Source of the DNA: Brevipalpus yothersi
Taxonomy: Eukaryota > Arthropoda > Arachnida > Trombidiformes > Tenuipalpidae
Assembly: GCA_003956705.1 (NCBI GenBank)
Contig: QZCP01000490.1
Coordinates: forward strand, 115,709-179,708
Direction of reading: 5' to 3'
Length of the DNA stretch: 64,000 nucleotides
Part shown: positions 50,107 through 61,409 of the stretch, piece by piece
Position numbering within the stretch: the stretch's first letter is position 1
Layout: each line of letters opens with the position of its first letter
Notes under the pieces: generated by a model
Databases searched by the model: none
What the model saw: the letters and a program-made list of their open reading frames with translations, nothing else
Told to the model about the DNA's origin: nothing
Position numbers and translations under genes: made by a program

Positions 50107-51618
50107 ATGGCAAATCAATCCAAGAATTGTGCCGTATTCTGGGACATCGAGAATGTTGCCCTTCCTAAGCGAATGAAACCTCGTGAATTCCGCGAACTGA
50201 TTGAATCTCGATTGAGCAGTATGAATATTGAAGAGTTTTACTGTGTTACTGATACCGTTAAAATGAGTAACAATGGTCAAGGATTTCTGGAAAGTCTTGA
50301 GCGTGCCGGAATGACAATTGTTCATATTGGTAGTGCTAGTAAGAATGCGGCTGATGAGAAAATTATTGATTTGATGAATAAATATGTCGATAAAGGAGGC
50401 CAATCTTTGGTTCTGATTTCTGGCGATGTCAACTATATCAATCATCTTCGTCGTTTTCGAGCTAAAGGTTGTCGTAATTATCTGATCTGCTCAAATCCTA
50501 AGAGTACTTCAAAAGACTTGATTGCCGCTGCACATGAGGCTTACCTTGTCGATAAAAGTTCAGATAAAATCATGCTGAAGCCACTTTTGGCTTCTGATTC
50601 AAATCTAACCGAAGTTCCTCTGAAAAAGAAGGCTTGCTTTCTCCGAGCGATTGGATTACCTCTCCATCGTCAAAACCAACAATTTCAGCAGCTATTGTCT
50701 TCACATGGGGGCAAGGTGCGAACTGATATCAAAGATGGACAATATGTTTGGTTATCGTTTAGATGTCATGATGATGCACTCCGAGCTGCCAGTAAATTGG
50801 ATGGCTGGAAACACGATAATCATGATAATCATGTTATCAGGGTTCAGTTTTTCGAGGATCTTCCTGACAATTTAATTCCACCGGATTGTAGGAAGGAGAA
50901 TAGTGCTCCTCCTACTTGCCTGCCACATCGAGTCGATAAACCTGGACCTTCCAATTTTCCTAGATATGTTGAAGTTAAATCTTCAGGTATGGATCATGGT
51001 ACAATTGAAAAGTCCATCAAGAACATCATGAGCTCTCTCAGAGGATCTCTACAGCAATCTGACAGATCTCGTTCTTTGATTAGCTTTACTATGGAGAGTG
51101 ATGCAATCAAGTTTTGTGATGAGATGAACGCTATCTTCCAGAAGTTGAAATCAGGCTCATGTGAAGCCAGGATTCTTCCTCTGGTATCTCGACAAGAATT
51201 CATGAATGGCTCCTCGAATTCCGCCAAAGTTGGATCGACTAAGCCAGTTGAGAAGAAAGAGGCTGGTCCTCTATATCTCTCCCTGGTATATGAGAATAGG
51301 CCAGGAGACGATCTGATCAAGCAGTTGGATTCTTATGGTATCCGGCTTCAGCATGAGAGAAACAGATGCTTGTGGTTCCTCGTCGAGAAGCCAAAGAAAG
51401 GCGAGAAAGCTATGGCCAAATTGAATGAATCTGGTTGTGGCTTCAAGTGCTCTTTGACGAAAGAACTTCCTAAAGATTTGAAAAATAATCTAGGAAGTGT
51501 CAAAGTATGGAAATTTGAATCAAATCAGAGAACTGAGTCCAAGTCAAATGGCTCTTTGTCACCTCCCCGTGGCTTGCCTTCAGGAGTAAAGGTGAAGTCG
51601 ATAAATCAACTGATTTAG
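50107..51618 (+). CDS. MARF1-like NYN-domain ribonuclease
   Basis: Probable RNA endonuclease of the NYN/PIN superfamily, closest by eye to the MARF1 (limkain b1) NYN domain, which silences transcripts in the germline. Single exon of 503 codons; the ATG at 50107 was chosen because the upstream in-frame codons lack ATG. Residues 7-150 form the NYN domain: VFWDIEN (Asp13), KNAADEKI (Asp83) and LISGDVNY (Asp107) supply the acidic metal-binding residues. A region around 177-262 (ACFLRAIGLP...HVIRVQFFEDLP) looks like an RRM, and about 400-470 (GPLYLSLVYENRPG) like another degenerate one. The LOTUS/OST-HTH repeats of full MARF1 (about 1,740 aa) are absent. It could be a shortened MARF1 ortholog or a paralog. 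Confidence 0.88.
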   Translation: MANQSKNCAVFWDIENVALPKRMKPREFRELIESRLSSMNIEEFYCVTDTVKMSNNGQGFLESLERAGMTIVHIGSASKNAADEKIIDLMNKYVDKGGQSLVLISGDVNYINHLRRFRAKGCRNYLICSNPKSTSKDLIAAAHEAYLVDKSSDKIMLKPLLASDSNLTEVPLKKKACFLRAIGLPLHRQNQQFQQLLSSHGGKVRTDIKDGQYVWLSFRCHDDALRAASKLDGWKHDNHDNHVIRVQFFEDLPDNLIPPDCRKENSAPPTCLPHRVDKPGPSNFPRYVEVKSSGMDHGTIEKSIKNIMSSLRGSLQQSDRSRSLISFTMESDAIKFCDEMNAIFQKLKSGSCEARILPLVSRQEFMNGSSNSAKVGSTKPVEKKEAGPLYLSLVYENRPGDDLIKQLDSYGIRLQHERNRCLWFLVEKPKKGEKAMAKLNESGCGFKCSLTKELPKDLKNNLGSVKVWKFESNQRTESKSNGSLSPPRGLPSGVKVKSINQLI

Positions 51619-53185
51619 AGATTTCTAAATGAGTAAGATGAGAAAAAAGGATATCCTAACTTTTCTCTTCTCCCAGCCGATCTCCTGTTTTGATTTTTTG
51701 GTTCAATTAAGTATTTTACTGTTAATTTTGTTCTCAATCTACCGAATTTTTCTGTTCATGAGTTGAAATGCGTTCTCATTCTGAAGTTGGCTGATTCTTC
51801 TAGTTATGAGCTAAAAAAGTTCCATTAGAATTTTTACTCCTTCTTTGCTCTCCTGCCAGACTTGATGTGCCATTGTAAATTCGCCAACAGGCATCTTTCA
51901 CTGGGTTCCTATTTGAGAAATGAGAGTAAATTGTTGGATGTTCTAATTAACTTCTAATCTCATCATTATCGTTGCTCTAATCAATAACTCTCGACGATTA
52001 TATTGGGAAGTATCTGTAATATGGAAGTGTGTAAAGAAGATGATTCTATGAATGTAGCTTCTGCCAATAAGATGGTCCCAACTTCAATCTGAACGATTTC
52101 CTCATGAAAATTCAGATTTTCTTTCCTGGAAAACATTTTTCCTAACTTTTCTCTTCAAATCAAAATTTATCCACATTAACAAGTGTCCTTGCTTTCTGCA
52201 GGGAGAGTTTGAAACAGATATTTTAAACATGTAATTTCTCGGAAAACTTTTAATATATATTGATTTTCACTTGAATTTGAAGAATACAAATCTGCACACG
52301 TATGACCACGTATTGTCTTTATTTACTCATCTCAATACCAGTACTAATAACAGTCAGTTTGATCATTGAGAGATTGAAATCGCATCAAACAAAATTGTAA
52401 AGATATTGAAGAACAAAATCTGACTTCGAACCAAAAACTTCAAATCGAAGACTTTATTCTCGAAACCAAAATCAGAAGACTCAACAATTACTATAATAAT
52501 CATTAACCTTTTTGGTCGAAATACTTTTGAATATATAGGTTTTTGCTGGCCATTTGATCATCAATCTAATTTAAGCGAAAATTTGATCTCTCTTTCGATC
52601 AACTCTTCCAAGTCTTCATGCCATCTTGATTTTTCTGATCTCTTTCTTCCAATTAACTCGAATTGAGCTGATATCAACTCAATCCGAGAAAGGGTTGCGA
52701 TTCCTAGTCAAGATTCCTTGGACTTTACCAGTTTCCTCATCTATCGAGTTCAGCTAGTTATTTCAGTACGTTTTTCGATATTCGAGTTCTAATTCTCGTT
52801 CCTAATGCTCAAGCTTAGACGTTCGATTGACATCTCGTCTGAGTTATTGTAAAGAATTTACATAAGCCTTGAATTGCACCGAATTATTTGATGTCTACGT
52901 AACGTGCTCATAGTAGCGTTCTTTGTCCTGAGTCAGTCAAAGAACAATCAGTTCCTCGTTTGTATCGTTAATTTGATAATCTCATCGGAATTCAATCTGA
53001 TTGTGGATATATTTTCCCTTCTCTCTCATTTTCAAGCATCATAGTTGTCTCGTAAAACAGAGAACAAGGATGGACACATATTTCATTGTGATGGGAATCA
53101 GTGTAATCACAGTATGAAACGCGAAAATCTCGAAAAGTCAATCAAGTACCCATCAATTGACGATATATTATCTACACGATTTAAC
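51619..53185. other. Convergent spacer, NYN gene and MRPL51
   Basis: 1.57 kb of AT-rich sequence between two convergent stop codons. It presumably holds the 3' untranslated regions. A 75-codon plus-strand ORF at 53045-53272 overlaps the end of MRPL51 antisense and is not a gene. Nothing else was recognised. Confidence 0.5.
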
Positions 53186-53789
53186 TTACATTACTTTGTA
53201 TCTAGGTACAACGGCAGGAGGTTTAGTTTTCAAATTTCTAAATCTATACAGCCAATCGATTCTTTTTTGTAAATTATGCCATGCTTCTGGTCGGGTATTT
53301 TTCATGTTACTCATTGCGTGAGCCTTACGTTGAGCAACCTGAAATTCACCTCCTCTGAATCCTCTTAGCCACCATGGAATATGTTTCAACAGAGATGCAG
53401 GATGTGTATCACCATCACCCAATATATCGATATAATCATTTTCTCCAAATCGAGCTTCCTTCTTATGCCATGGATCAGGTTTGAAACTTCGATCTGGTAT
53501 AGTGGGCAGAACACCTTCTTTCTTATCCAATCTTGGGAGTAAACCTAGAATCAAAACAAATCAGTCGATTCCCTTTCACAAAAAATTAGCATCAACCATT
53601 CATCTCACCTGGTGAAAGATGTCTTTGGGTCATTCCATATCGACGGACAAACTTTTTCCTCTCGTATGGAAGATATTCGACTTCATCTGGACTCGTTTTG
53701 TATGATCGAACAACACTGATCATTCCATTACTGTTCCCCACTGAAACACTTGCCACCCCTCTCGGGACTAGTGGACGAACACACAACAT
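53186..53789 (-). CDS. MRPL51: 39S (mitochondrial large-subunit) ribosomal protein L51
   Basis: Animal-specific protein of the mitochondrial ribosome large subunit. Two coding exons in transcript order, 53789-53609 and 53544-53186; 179 aa. The N-terminus is basic and Ser/Val-rich, compatible with a mitochondrial presequence (MLCVRPLVPRGVASVSVG). The conserved core is in exon 2: DPWHKKEARFGENDYIDILG, HPASLLKHIPWWLRGFRGGE and the tail NLQKRIDWLYRFRN, matching the WLRGWKGNE and NLNKRIRYLYK elements of human MRPL51. It is longer than human (128 aa) owing to the N-terminal half. Head to head with MLF. Confidence 0.92.
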
Positions 53790-54364
53790 GATTTATGGGC
53801 ACAAATATTCCAAAATTTACAACCAAAATTGAGTAAAAATCGTGATCAGATAACCGATGTTCTTCCGAAAACAGGACCAAAAATTCAGTTGAAAATTGAT
53901 ATCTCCACAAAATTCAACTCACACAAGTTCAACCAGAAAACTCAAAGTTGCACACCAAGATACACACAACAGTAGTTCATCACCTAATCATCGGCCATCA
54001 TCAGTTCAACTTGATCTATTCAAATCTCAAATCAATGATTGTTGATAACATTATGCTACACACATTGTTTACACACATGGATCCACATTTTCGTGTCCAC
54101 AAATCATGACATGTTGTTAAAGCATGCTGAAATCATTTGATCATCAAAATTGTTGATGAAAAAAGCGCCACACTTGCTTGGGCGACACAATCGAGAGAAG
54201 AATAAAGATTGATCGAAAATTTTCCAGAAAATTTTTTGCTCCATACTGTGTGTGTGTGTTTCAAGCTGAATTTAATCAATTGTGTTTAAAGATTAGAAGA
54301 TTCAATTTTATTACTGTGAATTGATTGGAAAGCTATTTGATACATAGTTGCTACCATTAACGAG
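53790..54364. promoter_or_regulatory. Shared MRPL51/MLF divergent promoter region
   Basis: 575 bases separate the start codons of MRPL51 (minus) and MLF (plus). The region is AT-rich with a short TG run at about 54249-54259. Both promoters must lie here; co-regulation is inference from arrangement. Confidence 0.45.
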
Positions 54365-55930
54365 ATGGCTTTAACTGGCTATAATGATTTTGACGATATA
54401 TTCGGGTGAGTAAAGGTGTTCCTTTCTTCAGGGTTTTGGGCAAATGATTTTGAGCCTTTAAATGTTGGGCGAGCACATTGTGGCCATTATGAGGTCAATT
54501 ATGATGATGATGATGATGATGGATGATTGTAGATAAATATTGGAAGAGCTTTTTAATTGTTGAAATTGTGTGTTCACACCATTATTGTATTGATTTCATC
54601 TTCCATATATTAGACGCATGGATCGCATGGTGAACAATATGGTAAACAACATGTTCGGTGGTGCTCGCCCTGACCCATTTGGAATGATGGACAATATGCT
54701 TAAGCCAATGATGATGAGACCTTTTGGATTTGGTGATTTTCAGTCTCAAATGCAAGATTTAACCTCCTATATGTCTCCACATATGATGATATCAAGTACC
54801 AATGGCTTTCCTGGTGGAAATTTTTCATACTCTTCTTCGGTAACCAGCATCACAACCGATGCTACTGGTAGGCCTATGGTGTATGAAGCATCAGAGTCCT
54901 CAAGAGTAGGTCCTAATGGTGTGAAAGAAACTCGCTCTTCTGTTAGAGATTCTGCCTCAGGTAAGTTGGCTTTACTTGACTTTCTCTTTTGACGAGCCTC
55001 ACGAGTATGAAGTAGTGTGTATGTGTGCCTTGAAGGGTTCAGTAGGAGGTCAGGCTAGGCCTTCTCTTTGAGTTTTGTGTTTTGTTCAAATGTTCTCACT
55101 TAGAGTTGAAGGAAAAAGCTTCTCATTCGCTTAAAGTATGTCTTAAATCTTAATCCTTGGCTGTTAGAGGTTTGAGGAATAACTGAAATTCAAGGATCTT
55201 TCACTGAGAAGATGGGGGAAAAGCGAAGCCTTATCTTGAGTTAAATCTATTGACCTCTATCTAATCGATTTCTTCTCGTCTTCATTGGATTTATGCGAAT
55301 TCATTTTGGCCTCTAAATTGATTTATTGTTCCATCTCTTTCTTTCTCTCTTTCTTTCTTTTTCAAACATTAATCCTCTTCTGAGTTAGGCATGGCTAAAA
55401 TGTCAATTGGACATCATTTGCAAGATCGAGCTCACATTATGCAACGTAGCAAGAATTATTACACTGGCGAAGAGGAAGCCGAAGATCAATACGTCAACAT
55501 TGATCCTGAATCAGAGGCACAAAATTTCGAGGAAGAATGGAGAAATAAGATGTATGCCCATAATTCCCAATCAGGTCATCCTCAAAGAAGTATGCTCACC
55601 GGAAGATATGGTGATAGGGGTGAGACTTTGGCTCTACCGGCTCCAGAAAGTTCGGGCCATAGAGTTGCATCTCCTCATGTGAACGCCTCTGCCACGGCAG
55701 CGGCCTCCACTTCCTCTCACTCAAATCATCATCAATCATCTTACTATCAATCTCAAGCGAATAATCGTACTGAAGTATCTCTAGATTCTGGTGAAGACTC
55801 AATTGATGTAGTATCACACTTTTCTCCAGCATCTTCCTCCTCCTCTCGACATTCTCAACCATCACGAAAACACAAATCATCAAAAAAATACTCTTCTAGA
55901 CGGGAAAAGAAACCTTATAGGAGAACCTAA
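54365..55930 (+). CDS. MLF: Myeloid leukemia factor
   Basis: MLF1/MLF2-family nucleocytoplasmic adaptor, implicated in blood-cell differentiation and protein-aggregate suppression in flies. Three coding exons: 54365-54405, 54614-54960, 55389-55930; 309 aa. Exon 2 is the Met-rich MLF start (MDRMVNNMVNNMFGG and MMRPFGFGDF) and the SYSSSVTSITTDATGRP strand region. Exon 3 has the most conserved block, AKMSIGHHLQDRAHIMQRSK, then INxDESEA-like residues (VNIDPESEAQNFEEEW). The C-terminus is Ser/His-rich and ends in basic KHKSSKKYSSRREKKPYRR, a plausible nuclear localisation signal. Intron 2 is 428 bases. An AATAAA at 56414-56419 is a candidate poly(A) signal. Confidence 0.95.
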
Positions 55931-56496
55931 AAGTAGCTAATCAATTATAGGCTTGTACGTCTTATTGAAAAAATATTTAATGATGATTGTAGGAAAGTCT
56001 AGAAGTTTCCTTCCCTCGGGGGGAAGGTCTTGATTCCTATTGATTTCACTGTTTCTTTTTCCTTGGTCACTACATCGTGAATTTTATCGAAGAAGATGGG
56101 GGAGAGGATAACTTATTATGAGAATAACTCGTACGAAGCGATACACGTTTCTCTCTATTTGCGGTGATATAGCAGTCAATTGGTGTCTTATTTCTCATCC
56201 AAAAAAAAGATGTGATGATGAGAGCGTAATTCTCATCTGGGGAAATCGGGATAACAAAAAAGATACGTATTGAGGTTTGTTTTTGTGTTCATGCCTTTGG
56301 CTTTATTCTGCACGTTTTCAGCTCATCTCATTATCTTTCTTGTCTCTTGAGCTTATCGTTTGTCAATATAACCTCCTACACGCTGAATCATATCAGTAAT
56401 AATGAATTTGATCAATAAAAACAATGATTCGCACAATCTGATCATTTCCAAACACTTCTCACCAGTCAATATTCGCTCATATGACACTTTGATGAC
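55931..56496. other. Convergent spacer, MLF and NUDT6
   Basis: 566 bases between convergent stop codons, carrying the MLF 3' untranslated region and the AATAAA noted at 56414-56419. That signal lies only about 80 bases from the NUDT6 stop, so the two 3' ends may overlap. Confidence 0.5.
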
Positions 56497-57943
56497 TCAA
56501 GAGCTCTCCTCAGAGCTCGAAGTGCCAACGAAGTAGACATTTACTAAGCCAACGATGGTGTCTAATTTTTGACATCTCATTTGCACTTGATTGTCGCGTA
56601 TCTTTAGATATTGTTGTAAAATGAAGCTATTAAAAGGTGATAGTTGTGGTGCTAGCTCTTGATGTTTCATCCATGTTACATCAGATATTTCATGAAGGCC
56701 ACGTACCGGTGTCAAGGAGCCATCCTCAATCGGTCGAAGGAAGGCAACAAAATACATATCACTACATTCAAATTGGAATCTATGAGAATGTCGTAATGCT
56801 ATCATGAAATCGAATTTAGTTCTAATTCCAGTCTCTTCCAATACCTCTCTGACAGCTGTATCACCCAGCTCTTCGCCTTTCATCGCGTAGCCACCAGGAA
56901 ATTTCCATAATGGATAACCAAGATGATACTTTTCTTTGACGACTAATACTTCATCCTTACTGTTCACCACTAGTCCTCCTGGAATAGAGCATTTTTCGTT
57001 AGTAGCATTATTTGCGAGAGAGATAATTCTTTTTTCTCTCTTTCTGTCTCTCTCTCCTCATTCTTCTAAGAATCTCTCCACTTGGCCGTGAAAATTAAAC
57101 TAACCAACTCCAATATTTGTAAACGGATAACTGGGAATGTTATTAGGCTCGTCTTGTTTGATCCACTTGTATAGAGTTACCGAGCCAGCTTTGGCATGGT
57201 GATAATCAAATCCACTCTGTGTTGATAAATACATGGAAAGAGAAAGTCACGTTAATGGTGGTAATGATAATATGATTATTGAACCTGACCAGATTTCATG
57301 CACACACACACACACAGACAATCGAGAACAAATTAATGTTGTGCTCATCGAAAGTTTTGCTATCGAGTTTAACAGGGAATCACATGTTGTCATGCTTCTA
57401 GTTAATTCATGATGATGATAATAATGACAGTATCATACAGATAGTAACTCAAACCTGTATCAAAACCGGTACTAATACACTGTGATCAGTTTTAATTGTG
57501 AACCAAATGGCACGTACACCATCTTTCGCCCAAGTTCCATGAGTTCCTGGGAAATAACATACAGTCGAGATTAGCGGATCAAGTGAAGAGAGTTGATGAG
57601 AATTGATTGAGACACTTTTTTTTTCTTGTTCGATGAGAAAACTAATTATTTACCCAAGATAAACTTAAGTGTATAGCTTACTCTTTTTTTTCACTCTTAT
57701 TTCTTACTTACCTTTCATTAAAGTCAAAAGATGATTTGGATCAGTTAACAGTTGAGGATTGGAAGATATAACCATATCAACATTAACTTTTGCACATCGA
57801 TATTTATCGATTGTAAACTCTTCCGAACTGAAGCAACTTGGCGTACACATACTACGAACACTTAATGTATTACTATTAATAGTATAATTAATCAAATTTT
57901 TACTCAATTTCCACAAATTAGTTGCTTCTCTTGAGATAAACAT
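56497..57943 (-). CDS. NUDT6: Nudix hydrolase, NUDT6 type
   Basis: Nudix-family hydrolase of the NUDT6 group (in vertebrates the FGF2 antisense gene product). Four coding exons in transcript order: 57943-57712, 57546-57455, 57216-57105, 56978-56497; 305 aa against 316 in human. The Nudix box is perfect: GGYAMKGEELGDTAVREVLE followed by ETGI (pattern G-x5-E-x7-REUxEExGU). Preceding family motifs are RAIWFTIKTDHS, SGFDYHHAKAGSVTLYKW and the IGVGGLVVNSKDEVLVV strand. The FECSDMYFVAFL strand after the box matches the family's SDMYIICRL. The substrate is not established for this group. The N-terminal exon is poorly conserved and could target mitochondria, which is unproven. Confidence 0.94.
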
Positions 57944-58321
57944 TGAAGGCTATCATGTGTGATGGTGTGTATACATTTCATAACATATACACACACATCT
58001 CACAATGTTATTGAGAATGTTGAACAAAAACCTTGCGAAAAGGCGAAGCTTGTGTGTTAAAAAGGACGAGAGTAACAGAGAGACAGGAAAAGAGAAGAGA
58101 GACTTTTACGTGCTTGAAGAATGATTAACTTTAATCTAATTAATCTTTTAAAGTCGAGACCATTAATTGAGCATCATGATAATTTTTTTCTTTCTCTCTT
58201 TCTTCTGCCAAGAGGATGTGAGAATGAGAATTGAATTTAATTACTTTTCTAAATTGAGTGGAATGATTTCCGAAACACATTGGAGCTACGATTATTATCA
58301 TGATAGACCATGGGAAAAGAT
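57944..58321. other. NUDT6 promoter side and ATRX-like 3' flank
   Basis: 378 bases between two same-strand genes. Contains short GA- and CT-rich patches but no gene. Confidence 0.5.
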
Positions 58322-60637
58322 TTACGATTGTTTCATAATCATTTGTCGAAGTTCCGATCCTGATGCTCGAGTGTTGAGCATATTTCCTGGATTACTTTTT
58401 TTGCCCATTCTTCCTGGAGTAGGAGGCTGATGGGGTGGTTTATCGGGATTTTTAGGCAAATTTTTTTTCATAAAATCCATTTTGCGTCCACTTTCAGTTT
58501 CATACTCTTTCCAGGCCGTTTCTTTTTCGAGATCTGATAAACTTTCATGTGGCTGATTTTCCAGTAGCGAATCATGCTCATGATACCGGGCAATAATATC
58601 ACCGTGAATCTCGAGTACCTCAGCTAACAATTTATCATCAGGTAAGTCGATGGTTGATCGATATTCATCCTCTCTGCCATCATCGTCATCATTTTTCACA
58701 ATATCTGGATCAAAAGTGTACAATTCAGCAACTTCTTGTGCTCGATAGTGTCGATTAGCTTGAAGTTGATCTACTACTCGTATTGCCATTGATTGCTTGA
58801 TAATTTGTCTCTCATATATTTTCTGTTCCATAGTACCTTGTGCAACAAATCGGTACACATAGACTGGCTTCACTTGGCCAAATCGATAGGTACGACATAT
58901 GGCCTGGACATCATTCATGGGATTCCAAGAAGCATCGAAAATGATACATCTACTAGCACCAACCAAATTGACACCAACTCCACCAGCTTTGGTAGATATT
59001 AGAAATAGTCTTGCTCTAGGATTTCGAGGATCATTAAATTTATCGATAAGATTCTTCCTTATCTTTCCAGATGTGGATCCATCGATTCTCAAGTAATCCA
59101 AATTTGGTGTCCACGTTGTCCATCGTTTGGTTGAATCTTCACTGACAAGAGCCCGTAGCTTCAGAAAGCTTTCAATATAATCAAGTGTCCCCAAACTTTG
59201 AGAAAATATGATCAATTTATCGCTAAATTCATCACACTTGTCCAGTATAGTGAACAGAACGATCATTTTTGTACTGTATTCGATTCGATCTTTATCATTA
59301 TAGGGTAAAATATCTTTAAACCAATCGGCCTTAAGTGGTTCCATACGACAATCCACGACATTTCCTTTGGGAACATTCTTTTGGTCAGGTTGATCATCTT
59401 CTACTATTTCAGCAGGAAAAGAGCTATCCAATTGATCTTCTTTGTCATCTTGAGCAACATCATCTTCTTTTTTCGATTTTTTGCCTCCTTTTTTCGGTTT
59501 CTCTTTCACTACCTCTTCATCCATCCTGTGTAGCAGTCCAGGATGATTCCAAATCAAGCGTAATTGACTGAAATCCAGTAAAACTTTGTGCAGTCCATGA
59601 GTAACTCGATGATCCAAATAGTGGCGATAAAGAGTGGTCTGTATCTCAGATAAACGAATGTTGAGGACAAATTCTGTTTTTGGTGGCAAATAAGGTCGCA
59701 AAACACAATAATCAAATCTTTGAACACAACTTGACAACAGTTCATGTAAAACGTATGCTCTACGTTTCATGAATTGAACTTCTTCACCAGTTGAATCCGA
59801 ATATTGGCCTCTCGATATTGGATCACGAAAGTAACGCTTAAAATCATCTTCTTCGCCGAGAAGATTTGGCCTCACAAAACTGACCATCACATGACATTCA
59901 CTGAGATTATTTTGCAATGGAGTTCCGGTCAAAATGATTCTTCTCATTGTCGGTATCATGTTAACAGATCTGTTAAATGAGGTTTCCTTATTTTTCAGAA
60001 AGTGGCCCTCATCAACAACCATTAGGTCTGGTCCTGGTTCGGTCATGATTTTTCGAAAATTACTAGGTGATTTTTCATCAAGCGATTGTCTTCTGGTTCG
60101 CATACTTGTCGGCATAAGACGTGAAAATAAATTTATTCCCATTATCAGTACTCCTCCATTTTGAGACCATGCTTTCAGCATTTGATCTCTTCCTGAACTA
60201 CTTTTTTTCTCACTAAAATCGTGGATCGAAAAATCGAGTAGATCATTTTTGTATAGCCACATATTGAATTCATCTAGCCAATGTTTGATCGCATTAACTG
60301 GTGCCAAGATGAGAACTTTTTTCATACTCTGCTTTAATTGATCATTGGTCAGTAGTGTATGGACAAGAGCGATCACTTGGAATGTTTTGCCAAGTCCCAT
60401 ACAATGGGCAAGTATACATCCAGAGCCTTTTTGATCAATTTTTTGGGCACTTCCGATTACACATTTGAACATGAATTCAATGCCTTGCCTTTGATGATCT
60501 TTCAAATGGGCTGCCAAGTGTCGATGAATTTCGACCGAAGGCTGCTTAGTATTCACATCAATATCTAGTATCATACCATCACCAGCTACGCCAACTGTTC
60601 TTGCTTTTTTACTCGAGGTTTTAAGATTGATATCCAT
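58322..60637 (-). CDS. Second ATRX-like SNF2 helicase, intronless
   Basis: Paralog of the ATRX gene at 43.7-48.1 kb, reduced to the helicase core. Single exon of 771 codons; the open frame extends 8 codons upstream without an ATG. All SNF2 motifs are intact: I CMGLGKT (Lys84), II VVDEGH, III LTGTPLQNN, V STKAGGVGVNLVGA, VI AICRTYRFGQ. It shares ATRX-specific stretches with its neighbour: GSGCILAH, RLIWNHPGLL, RIDGSTSG, IIFDASWNP and YHEHDSLLEN. It lacks the LisH domain, the long acidic N-terminus and the multi-exon Gln-rich tail; its C-terminus is short and basic. Lack of introns could mean a retrocopy or simple loss, but the relative's helicase exon is itself one uninterrupted block, so retroposition is not proven. 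No stop or frameshift suggests a functional gene. Confidence 0.92.
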   Translation of the reverse strand: MDINLKTSSKKARTVGVAGDGMILDIDVNTKQPSVEIHRHLAAHLKDHQRQGIEFMFKCVIGSAQKIDQKGSGCILAHCMGLGKTFQVIALVHTLLTNDQLKQSMKKVLILAPVNAIKHWLDEFNMWLYKNDLLDFSIHDFSEKKSSSGRDQMLKAWSQNGGVLIMGINLFSRLMPTSMRTRRQSLDEKSPSNFRKIMTEPGPDLMVVDEGHFLKNKETSFNRSVNMIPTMRRIILTGTPLQNNLSECHVMVSFVRPNLLGEEDDFKRYFRDPISRGQYSDSTGEEVQFMKRRAYVLHELLSSCVQRFDYCVLRPYLPPKTEFVLNIRLSEIQTTLYRHYLDHRVTHGLHKVLLDFSQLRLIWNHPGLLHRMDEEVVKEKPKKGGKKSKKEDDVAQDDKEDQLDSSFPAEIVEDDQPDQKNVPKGNVVDCRMEPLKADWFKDILPYNDKDRIEYSTKMIVLFTILDKCDEFSDKLIIFSQSLGTLDYIESFLKLRALVSEDSTKRWTTWTPNLDYLRIDGSTSGKIRKNLIDKFNDPRNPRARLFLISTKAGGVGVNLVGASRCIIFDASWNPMNDVQAICRTYRFGQVKPVYVYRFVAQGTMEQKIYERQIIKQSMAIRVVDQLQANRHYRAQEVAELYTFDPDIVKNDDDDGREDEYRSTIDLPDDKLLAEVLEIHGDIIARYHEHDSLLENQPHESLSDLEKETAWKEYETESGRKMDFMKKNLPKNPDKPPHQPPTPGRMGKKSNPGNMLNTRASGSELRQMIMKQS

Positions 60638-61409
60638 TTGTTCATTGGAAAATATGACCAAAGGAATTGAAGAGAAAAATGTACATCAATTTTATCTTGA
60701 TTGTTGAAAATGGTAAAATTATATCTTTCAATGAAAGATGATTGTTGGTTCAACAATCTCATTCATGAAGGAATGAAGAAAGATTTCGAAATCATTGAGC
60801 TTGAGAATCTCGACAAAATTACGAAAAATTCGAATAAAAAGCAATCAAAAAACTTGTCCACAATTTTCGCTGATCATTTTGAAAGCCATTAGTTTATAAC
60901 TTCCTTGATCCAAATTAATTTTTTTCTAGTTGCCTAATTCTTGCAACATCACTAATCAATACTCAAACGCGAGTCGATTGAAAAATCTACCCTTTAATAA
61001 TCCAAGATAGGCTCCCATTCCAATTGATAAATTAGGACTTCAAATCGATTGACTGTTCACTTTTCTCTCCTGTTGATCAAAAGAAACTCAGCTCTGGCAG
61101 TTATGATACTCTTGAAAGACAAAAATTCTGAAGAAGCCAAAAATATCAACTTATTCCCCCAAAAAAAAATCTTAATCAAACATTAACTGCTCTATGCACC
61201 TTGTATTAGCAAACTTTTCATTCTCCTCTTCCTACACATTCTGATGCGGGAAACGTGCTCTCGATGGAGAGAAAAAGTGAGTTGAACACTGACACATGCC
61301 GGCCTTGTTGATTTGTTGATTATGTATTTAATTTGATTGTGAAGGGAAAAATTCGTGTGAAATTGTGTCTGTTGATTGCTCATTGTGGATTAATTGTAAA
61401 TTTTTGATC
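60638..61409. promoter_or_regulatory. Divergent spacer between the ATRX-like gene and SMYD gene
   Basis: 772 bases between start codons of the ATRX-like (minus) and SMYD (plus) genes. AT-rich; no other coding sequence was recognised. Promoter function is inferred from position only. Confidence 0.45.

Noticed and set aside
50083..50445. Minus-strand 120-codon ORF
   Set aside because: Antisense shadow of the NYN domain; it has no independent support.
50994..51320. Minus-strand 108-codon ORF within the NYN gene
   Set aside because: Antisense shadow; no start context or homology.
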